DNA of 5,486 bases from Thermoflexales bacterium (GTDB taxonomy: Bacteria > Chloroflexota > Anaerolineae > B4-G1): contig SKQX01000196.1 in the NCBI GenBank assembly GCA_007118795.1, positions 1 to 5,486 on the forward strand. Direction: 5' to 3'. Made by a program: the position numbers and the translations under genes. The notes under the pieces are model-generated. The model ran no database searches. It saw only the letters and a program-made list of their open reading frames with translations, and was not told the origin of the DNA. How positions within the stretch are numbered: position 1 is the stretch's first letter; each line of letters begins with the position of its first letter. This document shows positions 1 to 4,936 of the stretch, one piece after another.

Positions 1-1
1 C

Positions 2-214
2 AACTCCATACGCATGCCGGGGCCACTGAACGACAACCCCCTGACCCTGTTCCTGAGCCAGGCTCGCACGCTGACGGGCAACATCGCCGTCGAGATCACC
101 TATGCCACCGGTCTGCACGAATCCGCCCTGTTCGCCACTGGGGTGGTGTTGTTCGTCCTGATTGTGCTGGTCAACGGCGCGGCCCGGGCGTTGATTCAAA
201 GAGGAATTCAGTGA
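2..214 (+). CDS. pstC: Phosphate ABC transporter permease PstC, C-terminal fragment (gene cut by left edge)
   Basis: Only the last 70 codons are present; the gene begins outside the window. PstC is one of the two inner-membrane permease subunits of the PstSCAB phosphate importer. The fragment contains the stretch ARTLTGNIAVEI (fragment residues 21-32), the counterpart of the 'RTLTATIALE'-type segment found near the end of PstC proteins, followed by one hydrophobic membrane segment (about residues 41-62) and a short basic tail ending QRGIQ. The reading frame stays open back to the left edge, so the ATG at 14 is very probably an internal methionine. The TGA stop overlaps the GTG start of pstA by four bases (GTGA), which indicates translational coupling. 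Identification rests on this short segment and on the gene order pstC-pstA-pstB. Confidence 0.88.
   Translation, partial: NSIRMPGPLNDNPLTLFLSQARTLTGNIAVEITYATGLHESALFATGVVLFVLIVLVNGAARALIQRGIQ
201..205 (+). promoter_or_regulatory. Ribosome binding site deciding the pstA start
   Basis: GAGGA lies five bases before the GTG at 211. It favours this GTG over the internal ATG at 304, which has only a weak purine run (GAGCACGAG) in front of it. Confidence 0.7.
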
Positions 215-1212
215 GCCAGGAAGCCGCTACGTCGAAGAGCTTGAGGGCGAAGAAGGTGACACTAGCCCGCTTGATGAGGTTGGCCACCTCTGGCGAGCAC
301 GAGATGTCGTCGGCTAAGGCCAGCTTCGTCCGTCGTCATCTTATGCAGCACTTGGCCTTCGCGCTGCTCTGGCTGTCGGGACTGGCTGCCGTCGGCATCC
401 TCCTGGCCGTAATTGGGTACGTGGTGGTGCAAGGCGCCCAGGTCATCGACTGGGAGTTCCTGACCACGCCGCCGGCCGGGGGGTTGGCCTCCTCCGACGT
501 GGGGGGGATGTCGACCACGGTCATATCGACGGCCTACCTGGTGTTCTGGACGATCGTCATCGCCGGCCCTCTGGGGGTGCTGGCTGCCATCTACCTGGTC
601 GAGTACGCCGAGGAGATGGAGGGCAGCCGGGGGTTGATCCCGGCGCTGGTGGGCGTCGTTCGCTTCGCCGTGGAGATCCTGGCCGGGGTGCCCTCCATCG
701 TCTTTGGCCTGTTCGGGTACGCCCTATTCGTCTCGGCGCGGGCGCTGGGCTGGAGTTTCTCCATGCGATCCGCCGCCGTCACCGGCGCGTGTCTGGTGTT
801 GCCCGTGATCATCCGCGCCAGTGAGGAGGCGATCCGCTGTGTGCCCCGCTCGCACCGCGAGGCGAGTCTGGCTCTGGGCGCGACGCAATGGCAGACGGTC
901 TGGAAGGTGGTGCTCCCGTCAGCTGCGCCCGGCGTGGTGACGGGTATCGTCCTCAGCGTGGGGCGGGTGGTGAGCGAGACGGCGGTCTTCTTCGTCACCC
1001 TCGGCGGCACTGTGCGCGCTCCGGACCACCTGTTCGATCTCGCCTCGCCGGGACGCTCTATGGCGTTGCACGTTTACTATCTGGCGATGGAGACGCGGGC
1101 CTTCGACAAGGCCATGGGAACCAGTGCGGTGTTGATTCTGATCATCATTCTGATCAACCTTTCGATCAACGTGATCTCGCAACGCATGACAGGCCGATTG
1201 GGAGGAGCGTAG
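211..1212 (+). CDS. pstA: Phosphate ABC transporter permease PstA
   Basis: PstA pairs with PstC to form the membrane channel of the phosphate importer and receives the PstB ATPase on its cytoplasmic loop. The 333-residue product has about six hydrophobic segments (roughly 48-73, 104-132, 143-175, 186-202, 238-265, 303-322). The PstA/PstC-type segment EILAGVPSIVFG is at 155-166, and the EAA loop that docks the ATPase begins at 217 (EASLALGATQWQTVWKVVLP). The tail has the PstA-like SETA motif near 255. The GTG start at 211 overlaps the pstC stop and has its own ribosome binding site. With this start the protein carries a charged N-terminal extension of about 45 residues before the first membrane segment, longer than in typical PstA proteins of 280-300 residues. 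A start at 304 would remove most of it. The family assignment is secure; the exact N-terminus is less so. Confidence 0.95.
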   Translation: MSQEAATSKSLRAKKVTLARLMRLATSGEHEMSSAKASFVRRHLMQHLAFALLWLSGLAAVGILLAVIGYVVVQGAQVIDWEFLTTPPAGGLASSDVGGMSTTVISTAYLVFWTIVIAGPLGVLAAIYLVEYAEEMEGSRGLIPALVGVVRFAVEILAGVPSIVFGLFGYALFVSARALGWSFSMRSAAVTGACLVLPVIIRASEEAIRCVPRSHREASLALGATQWQTVWKVVLPSAAPGVVTGIVLSVGRVVSETAVFFVTLGGTVRAPDHLFDLASPGRSMALHVYYLAMETRAFDKAMGTSAVLILIIILINLSINVISQRMTGRLGGA

Positions 1213-1989
1213 ATGGAGTTTACGGACGTGAAGCTTGAGACGCGAGGCTACAGCCTCTACTACGGGGATTTCCAGGCGCTTCGGGATGTCGACATCCAGA
1301 TCCCGCGTAACCGCGTCACGGCGGTCATCGGTCCGTCCGGCTGTGGTAAGAGCACGTTCCTGCGCACATTTAACCGCATGAACGATCTCATCTCCGGGGT
1401 TACCGTTGAGGGTGGTGTGTACATCGAGGGTCAGGATGTCTTCAGGATGGACCCCGTGGAGCTGCGCCACAGTGTGGGCATGGTCTTCCAGCGGCCGAAC
1501 CCCTTTCCCAAGTCGATCTTCGACAACGTCGCCTACGGTCCTCGTGCTCACGGGGTGCGCAACCGGGCCAGGTTGGCCGAGAGTGTGGAACGGAGTCTGC
1601 AGGCTGCTGCGCTGTGGGCCGAGGTCAAGGACGACCTGACGAAATCGGCCCTGGAGCTGTCCGGGGGCCAGCAGCAGCGTCTGTGTATCGCCCGCGCCCT
1701 GGCGGTGGAGCCGGACGTGATCCTTATGGACGAACCCGCTTCAGCCCTCGACCCGGTGGCTACCCTCAAGATCGAGGAGTTGATCCGGGAGCTCAGCAAG
1801 AGCTACACGATTGTCATCGTCACGCACAACATGCAGCAGGCGGCGCGGGTCTCCGACTACACGGCCTTCCTCATGATGGATGAGGAGGACCGTGCCGGCT
1901 ACCTGGTGGAGTACGGGCCCACGGACCGCATTTTCACGAATCCTGAGCACGAGATCACGGAGCGGTATATCACCGGTAGGTTCGGGTGA
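1213..1989 (+). CDS. pstB: Phosphate ABC transporter ATP-binding protein PstB
   Basis: PstB is the cytoplasmic ATPase that powers phosphate import through PstC/PstA. The 258-residue product has the normal family length and all nucleotide-binding elements: Walker A GPSGCGKST at 40-48, Q-loop Q93 within VFQRPNPFPKSIFDN, signature LSGGQQQR at 149-156, Walker B VILMDEP at 169-175 with catalytic Glu174, D-loop SALD at 177-180 and switch His205 in THNMQQAARVSD. The RPNPFPKSI segment and the THNMQQAARVSDYTAF segment are hallmarks of PstB rather than of other ABC importers. The C-terminus (EHEITERYITGRFG) also matches the PstB pattern ending in YI(T/S)GRFG. ATG at 1213 directly follows the pstA TAG, and GGAGG at 1201-1205 inside pstA serves as ribosome binding site. 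No key residue is missing. Confidence 0.98.
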   Translation: MEFTDVKLETRGYSLYYGDFQALRDVDIQIPRNRVTAVIGPSGCGKSTFLRTFNRMNDLISGVTVEGGVYIEGQDVFRMDPVELRHSVGMVFQRPNPFPKSIFDNVAYGPRAHGVRNRARLAESVERSLQAAALWAEVKDDLTKSALELSGGQQQRLCIARALAVEPDVILMDEPASALDPVATLKIEELIRELSKSYTIVIVTHNMQQAARVSDYTAFLMMDEEDRAGYLVEYGPTDRIFTNPEHEITERYITGRFG

Positions 1990-2017
1990 GTCGAAGAGGG
2001 TGAAAGCAGGCGTGTCA

Positions 2018-2461
2018 GTGAAGAAACCCCGCGTCCTGTTTCTATGTGGCGAGAACCGGGCGCGCAGCCAGATGGCGGAGGCGTTCCTGAGGCACCACGC
2101 AGGGGATCAGTTCGAGGTCTACAGTGCCGGCTTCGATCCCAGTCCTATCCACCCCCGAGTCTACCAGGTCATGGCGGAGGTTGGCCTGGACTTGAAAGGT
2201 CACTATCCCAAGGGTCTCGATGTCTTCTTCAACAAGGTCTACTTCGGCATACTCATCACCCTCTGCCAGAGGGCCGAGGAGAAGTGTCCCATCTTTCCCG
2301 GCCTCGGAGAGCGGTACTACTGGCCAATCGAGGATCCTGTGAGGCCGGGGGACCCGGATGGTGAGGGGATAGAGCCTTTTCGCAGGGCTCGTGACGAGAT
2401 TGAGCGACATATCCTGCGCTGGCTGGAGGATCGCAAGAGTAGGGAGGGACTGGATGGATGA
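2018..2461 (+). CDS. arsC: ArsC-family arsenate reductase / low-molecular-weight phosphatase-like protein, copy 1
   Basis: This is a 147-residue member of the low-molecular-weight tyrosine phosphatase fold that includes thioredoxin-coupled arsenate reductases, which reduce arsenate to arsenite in the cytoplasm. The P-loop C10-GENRA-R16-S17 fits CX5RS, C83 and C90 (LCQRAEEKC) match the Cys82/Cys89 redox pair of the pI258-type enzyme in position and spacing, and D106-P107 (IEDP) supplies the expected general acid. The second P-loop cysteine (position 15 in copy 2) is Ala here. A Gly/Asp/Pro-rich stretch follows the DP motif (about 107-117). The GTG at 2018 was chosen because it puts the catalytic Cys at residue 10, as in copy 2 and the known family, with AGG at 2008-2010 seven bases before it; GTG at 2012 or 2000 remains possible. 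It starts 28 bp after pstB. Whether it reduces arsenate or hydrolyses phosphotyrosine cannot be decided from sequence, but the three redox cysteines favour arsenate reductase. Confidence 0.85.
   Translation: MKKPRVLFLCGENRARSQMAEAFLRHHAGDQFEVYSAGFDPSPIHPRVYQVMAEVGLDLKGHYPKGLDVFFNKVYFGILITLCQRAEEKCPIFPGLGERYYWPIEDPVRPGDPDGEGIEPFRRARDEIERHILRWLEDRKSREGLDG
2443..2448 (+). promoter_or_regulatory. Ribosome binding site of arsC copy 2
   Basis: GGAGGG inside the end of arsC copy 1 lies five bases before the ATG at 2454. It sets that start, which overlaps the upstream stop by eight bases. Confidence 0.75.
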
Positions 2462-2891
2462 TAGGAAGGTGCTGTTTCTATGCACGGGAAACTCCTGCCG
2501 CAGTCAGATGGCAGAGGGATTGGTGAACCACTTTCTGGGAGACCAGTGGCGGGCATTCTCCGCGGGGACGAAGCCGTCTGGGTACGTGCATCCCCTGGCT
2601 ATCGAGGCTATGGCCGAGCTGGATATCGACATCTCCCGTCAGCGCTCGAAATCGCTCGATGAGTTTCGGGATGTCGATCTGGACATCGTGATCACCGTCT
2701 GCAGCGGTGCGGCCGAGGACTGTCCGGTGTGGCTCGGCGCGAGCGAGGTTCGCCACATGGGCTATCCCGACCCCGCCGAGGCGACCGGTACAAGAGGGGA
2801 GCGGCTGGAGGTGTTCCGTCGGGTGCGGGATGGCCTGCGCTGCGACGTGCTACGCTACCTGAAAGCTCGCACCGAAGGCCAAAGGAGATAG
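2454..2891 (+). CDS. arsC: ArsC-family arsenate reductase (thioredoxin type), copy 2
   Basis: This 145-residue protein is a close match to thioredoxin-dependent arsenate reductases. The P-loop C10-TGNSC-R16-S17 is the canonical LFLCTGNSCRSQMAEG form, the redox pair is C83 and C90 (VCSGAAEDC), and the general acid is D106 in YPDPA. Such enzymes bind arsenate at Cys10 and pass the oxidation through the two later cysteines to thioredoxin. ATG at 2454 has a strong ribosome binding site and overlaps the previous gene by eight bases, so the two copies are probably translated together. The two proteins share the VLFLC start, RSQMAE, GDQ, SAG, HP, the Cys pair and the C-terminal FRR.RD segment, so they are paralogues, but they have diverged well beyond a recent duplication. 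Its place between pstB and phoU suggests a role in handling arsenate entering through the phosphate transporter. A residual alternative is a protein phosphatase role. Confidence 0.92.
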   Translation: MDDRKVLFLCTGNSCRSQMAEGLVNHFLGDQWRAFSAGTKPSGYVHPLAIEAMAELDIDISRQRSKSLDEFRDVDLDIVITVCSGAAEDCPVWLGASEVRHMGYPDPAEATGTRGERLEVFRRVRDGLRCDVLRYLKARTEGQRR

Positions 2892-2893
2892 GC

Positions 2894-3613
2894 GTGGGGC
2901 TCCGTGAGCGTTTCGACCGCGAACTGGAGCGGCTGAAGGACGCAATATTGGTCCTGGGGAGTCACGTCGAGGAAGCGATTGCGGCAGCGGTGACTGCTCT
3001 CAGGGAGAGAGACAGCGAGGGTTCGCGACGCGTCATCGCCCAGGATCGAGTGATAAACGAGAGTCGCTTTGAGATTGAGGCGGACGCGCTGACCTTGATC
3101 GCGACGCAGCAGCCCATGGCGCGCGACCTGCGCGTCATCGCAGCTGTCCTGGATATCGCGTCGGAGCTGGAGCGGATGGGGGATTATGCCAAGGGCATTG
3201 CCCGGATCACCCTTATGCTGGACGGTCGGCCCTTCGGCGCTCCCCTGGTCGAGCTGGCCGGGATGGCGTCGATTACGAGAGATATGCTTCACGAGTCGTT
3301 GGATGCCTTTGCCCGCGGGGACGCAGTCTTGGCCCACGCTGTCCCCAAGAGGGACGATGAGGTGGATGCGCTCTACAACCAGATCTATCGGGAGCTGATC
3401 GACGCAATCGTGGCGGATCCGAGCCGTATCGATCGGGCGAATCATCTGCTATGGGCGGCTCACAACCTGGAGCGGGCAGCGGATCGAGTCACCAATATCT
3501 GCGAGCGCGTCATCTTCTCCGTCACTGGCGAGATGATCGAGATGGACGCGGAGGGGACCCGCCTGGTGTCAGCGGCTGACGACGGGTGGCTGGCTCAGGC
3601 GTTCTGGTCCTAA
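2894..3613 (+). CDS. phoU: Phosphate-specific transport regulator PhoU
   Basis: PhoU is a cytoplasmic all-helical protein that interacts with the Pst transporter and, where present, a PhoR-type sensor kinase; it limits phosphate uptake and keeps the phosphate regulon off when phosphate is plentiful. The 239-residue product shows the two tandem three-helix repeats of the family, each with the metal-binding E-X3-D signature: E93-D97 in ELERMGDYAKGIARI and E193-D197 in NLERAADRVTNICE. The N-terminus (RERFDRELERLKDAILVLGSHVEEAI) and the segment QQPMARDLRVIAAVL (72-86) are also typical. The start is the GTG at 2894, preceded by AAAGGAGA at 2881-2888 and lying two bases after the arsC stop; the frame is open further upstream but without family similarity. 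It is the last gene of the first operon. The last 20 residues, after the second repeat, are not recognisable. Confidence 0.95.
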   Translation: MGLRERFDRELERLKDAILVLGSHVEEAIAAAVTALRERDSEGSRRVIAQDRVINESRFEIEADALTLIATQQPMARDLRVIAAVLDIASELERMGDYAKGIARITLMLDGRPFGAPLVELAGMASITRDMLHESLDAFARGDAVLAHAVPKRDDEVDALYNQIYRELIDAIVADPSRIDRANHLLWAAHNLERAADRVTNICERVIFSVTGEMIEMDAEGTRLVSAADDGWLAQAFWS

Positions 3614-3641
3614 GGGTGTCAGGGGCGCGGCTCGCCCACCC
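3614..3641 (+). terminator. Possible GC-rich hairpin just after phoU
   Basis: GGGCG (3623-3627) can pair with CGCCC (3633-3637) around a five-base loop, and alternatively GGGTG (3614-3618) pairs with CACCC (3637-3641) outside a GGCG/CGCC inner stem. It begins at the phoU stop codon. No T-run follows, so it is not a classical intrinsic terminator; it may only stabilise the 3' end or be a chance structure. Confidence 0.25.
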
Positions 3642-3736
3642 CGCTGCCACCACCTGTTGGGATACGACTACCGGCGTTATACTCGAGATGCAACGGATTG
3701 CCCGAACGTCGGCCGCCTGGAGTTTGATCTCCCAGC

Positions 3737-3760
3737 GGGACGGCTCTCGTCCTTTCTCCT
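3737..3760 (+). terminator. Possible short intrinsic terminator downstream of phoU
   Basis: GGACG (3738-3742) pairs with CGTCC (3748-3752) around the loop GCTCT, and G3737 can form a G-U pair with T3753. The stem is followed by TTTCTCCTCT, a pyrimidine-rich but interrupted T-tract. The stem is short and the distance from the phoU stop is more than 120 bp, so confidence is low. Confidence 0.3.
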
Positions 3761-3836
3761 CTCCGGGTGGCTTACGGAAACCATCGCCGTAGCTCCTCCC
3801 TGCTGACGGACCGTCCAACCCGCCGGTCACCTCTGG

Positions 3837-3855
3837 GGTCGCGTTCCGGGCGACC
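3837..3855 (+). promoter_or_regulatory. Inverted repeat upstream of the pstS promoter (candidate operator)
   Basis: GGTCGC-N7-GCGACC is a perfect six-base dyad ending eight bases before the -35 box. The position suits an activator site, as expected for a phosphate-starvation regulator, but the motif is not one I recognise. An RNA hairpin from a longer upstream transcript is an alternative. Confidence 0.35.
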
Positions 3856-3860
3856 GCCAT

Positions 3861-3872
3861 GACTTGACAGTC
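3861..3872 (+). promoter_or_regulatory. GACT-N4-AGTC dyad over the pstS -35 box
   Basis: GACTTGACAGTC contains the whole -35 hexamer between and within its half-sites GACT and AGTC. The same GACT-N4-AGTC pattern recurs exactly 70 bp downstream over the pstS start codon. A protein binding here would block or reshape promoter recognition. This is inference from the pattern alone. Confidence 0.3.
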
Positions 3873-3892
3873 GCGCCTCCCCATGCTACAAA
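3864..3892 (+). promoter_or_regulatory. Sigma70-type promoter of pstS
   Basis: A perfect -35 hexamer TTGACA (3864-3869) is followed after exactly 17 bases by TACAAA (3887-3892), four of six matches to TATAAT. Transcription would start near 3899-3900 and give a leader of about 37 bases before the pstS ATG. It is the best promoter-like sequence in the window and sits where a new operon begins. Confidence 0.65.
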
Positions 3893-3930
3893 CTATCTCC
3901 AGGTGTGATACTACTGCCCTGCATAAGCCA

Positions 3931-3942
3931 GACTCATGAGTC
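3931..3942 (+). promoter_or_regulatory. Perfect 12-bp palindrome over the pstS start codon
   Basis: GACTCATGAGTC is a perfect palindrome and the ATG start (3936-3938) lies at its centre. It has the same half-sites as the dyad over the -35 box. It could be a downstream operator; as RNA it has no room for a hairpin loop with a full stem, so a DNA-level or dimerisation role would be more likely. It could also be coincidence. Confidence 0.3.
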
Positions 3943-4865
3943 ATCGAACAACCATCTGTGAGCACAGTGCTTCAGTTGAACCGGGACGCCGGCGCTTGGT
4001 GGCCGGTTTCTTTGTGCTAGTCCTGGCTGCACTCCTCATCGGATGCGCGCGCCCCCCTACGGATGTCCCGGTCACACCCGAGGCGGCCGTCACGATTGAG
4101 AATAAGGGCTCCGACACGATGGTCAACCTGGCTCTGGCCTGGGCCGAGGCTTACATGACGCTCCGTCCGGAGGTGCGCATCTCGGTCACCGGTGGCGGAT
4201 CCGGGACGGGTATCGCGTCGTTGATCAACGGCACCGTAGATATCGTGAACGCCTCAAGGGGCATCGAGCCGGTGGAGATTGAAGCCGCCGAGATGAGGGG
4301 CATCTCGCCGGTGGAGTTCACCGTGGCTAGGGATGCGATAGCCGTGATCGTTCACCGGGACAATCCGGTGGATCATCTGACGTTCCAGCAGATATCCGAC
4401 ATCTACACCGGCAGAATCAGAAATTGGGCGGAGGTCGGAGGGGAGAGACGGCCCATTGTCCTGCTCTCTCGCGAGGCGAACTCGGGAACCTATGTCTATT
4501 TCCTGGAGACCGTGATACGGATGGGTGATGAACAGAGTGACTTGCTCTTCTCCCCGGATGCGCTGTTGATGCCTTCGAGCGAGGGTATCACGGCGGAGGT
4601 GAGCGAGAATCCTAACGCCATCGGGTACGAGGGGCTCGGCTACGTGACGCCAGGAGAGAAGCTCGTGGCTGTGGCCCGACACGCGGAAGGCCCTTTTGTG
4701 CTGCCGTCCGAGGCGACAGTCGTCGACGGGAGCTATCCCATCGCGCGGCCGCTCTTCGCATACACCGCTGGAGAGCCTACGGGGCTTATCGCTGCCTACC
4801 TGGAGTGGATGGTAGACGAGGGGCAGGGGATCGTGTCAGACCTCGGCTTCGTACCTATCCGATGA
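3936..4865 (+). CDS. pstS: Phosphate-binding lipoprotein PstS
   Basis: PstS is the extracytoplasmic receptor that binds inorganic phosphate and delivers it to PstC/PstA. The 309-residue product begins with a lipoprotein signal: basic RRR at 18-20, a hydrophobic core at about 21-35 and lipobox LIGC with lipidated C37, followed by a Pro/Thr-rich linker. The mature domain shows phosphate-binding loops IENKGSDTM (54-62), GGGSGTGIASLINGTVDI (86-103), NASRG (105-109) and LSREANSGTYVYF (177-189), plus NPNAIGYEGLGYV (225-237) and the C-terminal GFVPI. This resembles the shorter PstS type of many non-enteric bacteria. The ATG at 3936 is chosen because it supplies the basic region of the signal; it has no clear Shine-Dalgarno, and TTG 3996 or GTG 3999 would remove that region. 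It opens a second operon behind its own promoter, and its stop overlaps an ATG (ATGA) at 4862. Lipid anchoring implies a membrane-bound receptor. Confidence 0.96.
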   Translation: MSHRTTICEHSASVEPGRRRLVAGFFVLVLAALLIGCARPPTDVPVTPEAAVTIENKGSDTMVNLALAWAEAYMTLRPEVRISVTGGGSGTGIASLINGTVDIVNASRGIEPVEIEAAEMRGISPVEFTVARDAIAVIVHRDNPVDHLTFQQISDIYTGRIRNWAEVGGERRPIVLLSREANSGTYVYFLETVIRMGDEQSDLLFSPDALLMPSSEGITAEVSENPNAIGYEGLGYVTPGEKLVAVARHAEGPFVLPSEATVVDGSYPIARPLFAYTAGEPTGLIAAYLEWMVDEGQGIVSDLGFVPIR

Positions 4866-4936
4866 GGCCGGGATCTCGTCGCTTCTTGTGGAGCATGGTG
4901 ATCCGTACTTTGAGATCTGGAGGGCGCATCTGCTAG
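4862..4936 (+). CDS. Possible 24-codon coupling ORF between pstS and the second pstC
   Basis: An ATG overlapping the pstS stop (ATGA) opens a 24-residue frame that begins MRPGSRRFLW and ends GGRIC before TAG at 4934. It is Arg-rich and resembles nothing I know. It lies one frame away from the downstream pstC reading frame and overlaps its start. It may be a short coupling ORF that carries ribosomes from pstS to pstC, a remnant or frameshifted N-terminus of pstC, or chance. There is no separate ribosome binding site, so translation would depend on termination at pstS. Confidence 0.3.
   Translation: MRPGSRRFLWSMVIRTLRSGGRIC

Larger units (their letters stand above)
3614..3935 (+). other. Intergenic region between phoU and pstS (322 bp)
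   Basis: No convincing gene is seen on either strand. The first half (to about 3800) is C- and T-rich and contains two GC-rich hairpins that could end the phoU transcript. The second half holds inverted repeats and a sigma70-type promoter in front of pstS. An 11-bp odd dyad, GACGG-A-CCGTC, lies at 3805-3815. The region marks the border between the first operon (ending in phoU) and the second (starting with pstS). I could not find a convincing Pho box of the enteric (CTGTCAT direct repeat) type. Confidence 0.7.

Noticed and set aside
919..1551. Long open frame on the minus strand across pstA/pstB
   Set aside because: It lies wholly opposite two well-identified genes, its translation is low-complexity and rich in Arg, His and Asp, and it resembles no family; it is a shadow of GC-rich coding DNA.
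2018..2891. Recent tandem duplication of arsC
   Set aside because: Short identical strings such as CTGTTTCTATG occur in both copies at the P-loop region, but the proteins differ at most other positions, so these reflect conserved motifs in old paralogues.
3678..3792. TATACT followed by a 34-codon ORF starting ATG 3688 in the intergenic region
   Set aside because: The -35 partner is poor, the ATG is too close to the -10 for a normal leader and lacks a Shine-Dalgarno, and the peptide has no recognisable features.
3805..3815. GACGG-A-CCGTC odd palindrome as an operator or terminator
   Set aside because: It is short, has no room for a loop as RNA, no T-run follows, and it does not match the other dyads; likely chance in GC-rich DNA.
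3861..3880. Enteric-type Pho box near the pstS promoter
   Set aside because: Only one half-site-like string (CTGTCA on the minus strand) is present and it is explained by the -35 box; the required second repeat at 11-bp spacing is absent.
3522..3965. Minus-strand open frame across the phoU end, the intergenic region and the pstS start
   Set aside because: The translation is Pro/Arg/Ser-rich without recognisable domains, runs across the pstS promoter and overlaps two genes; no good ribosome binding site was noticed.
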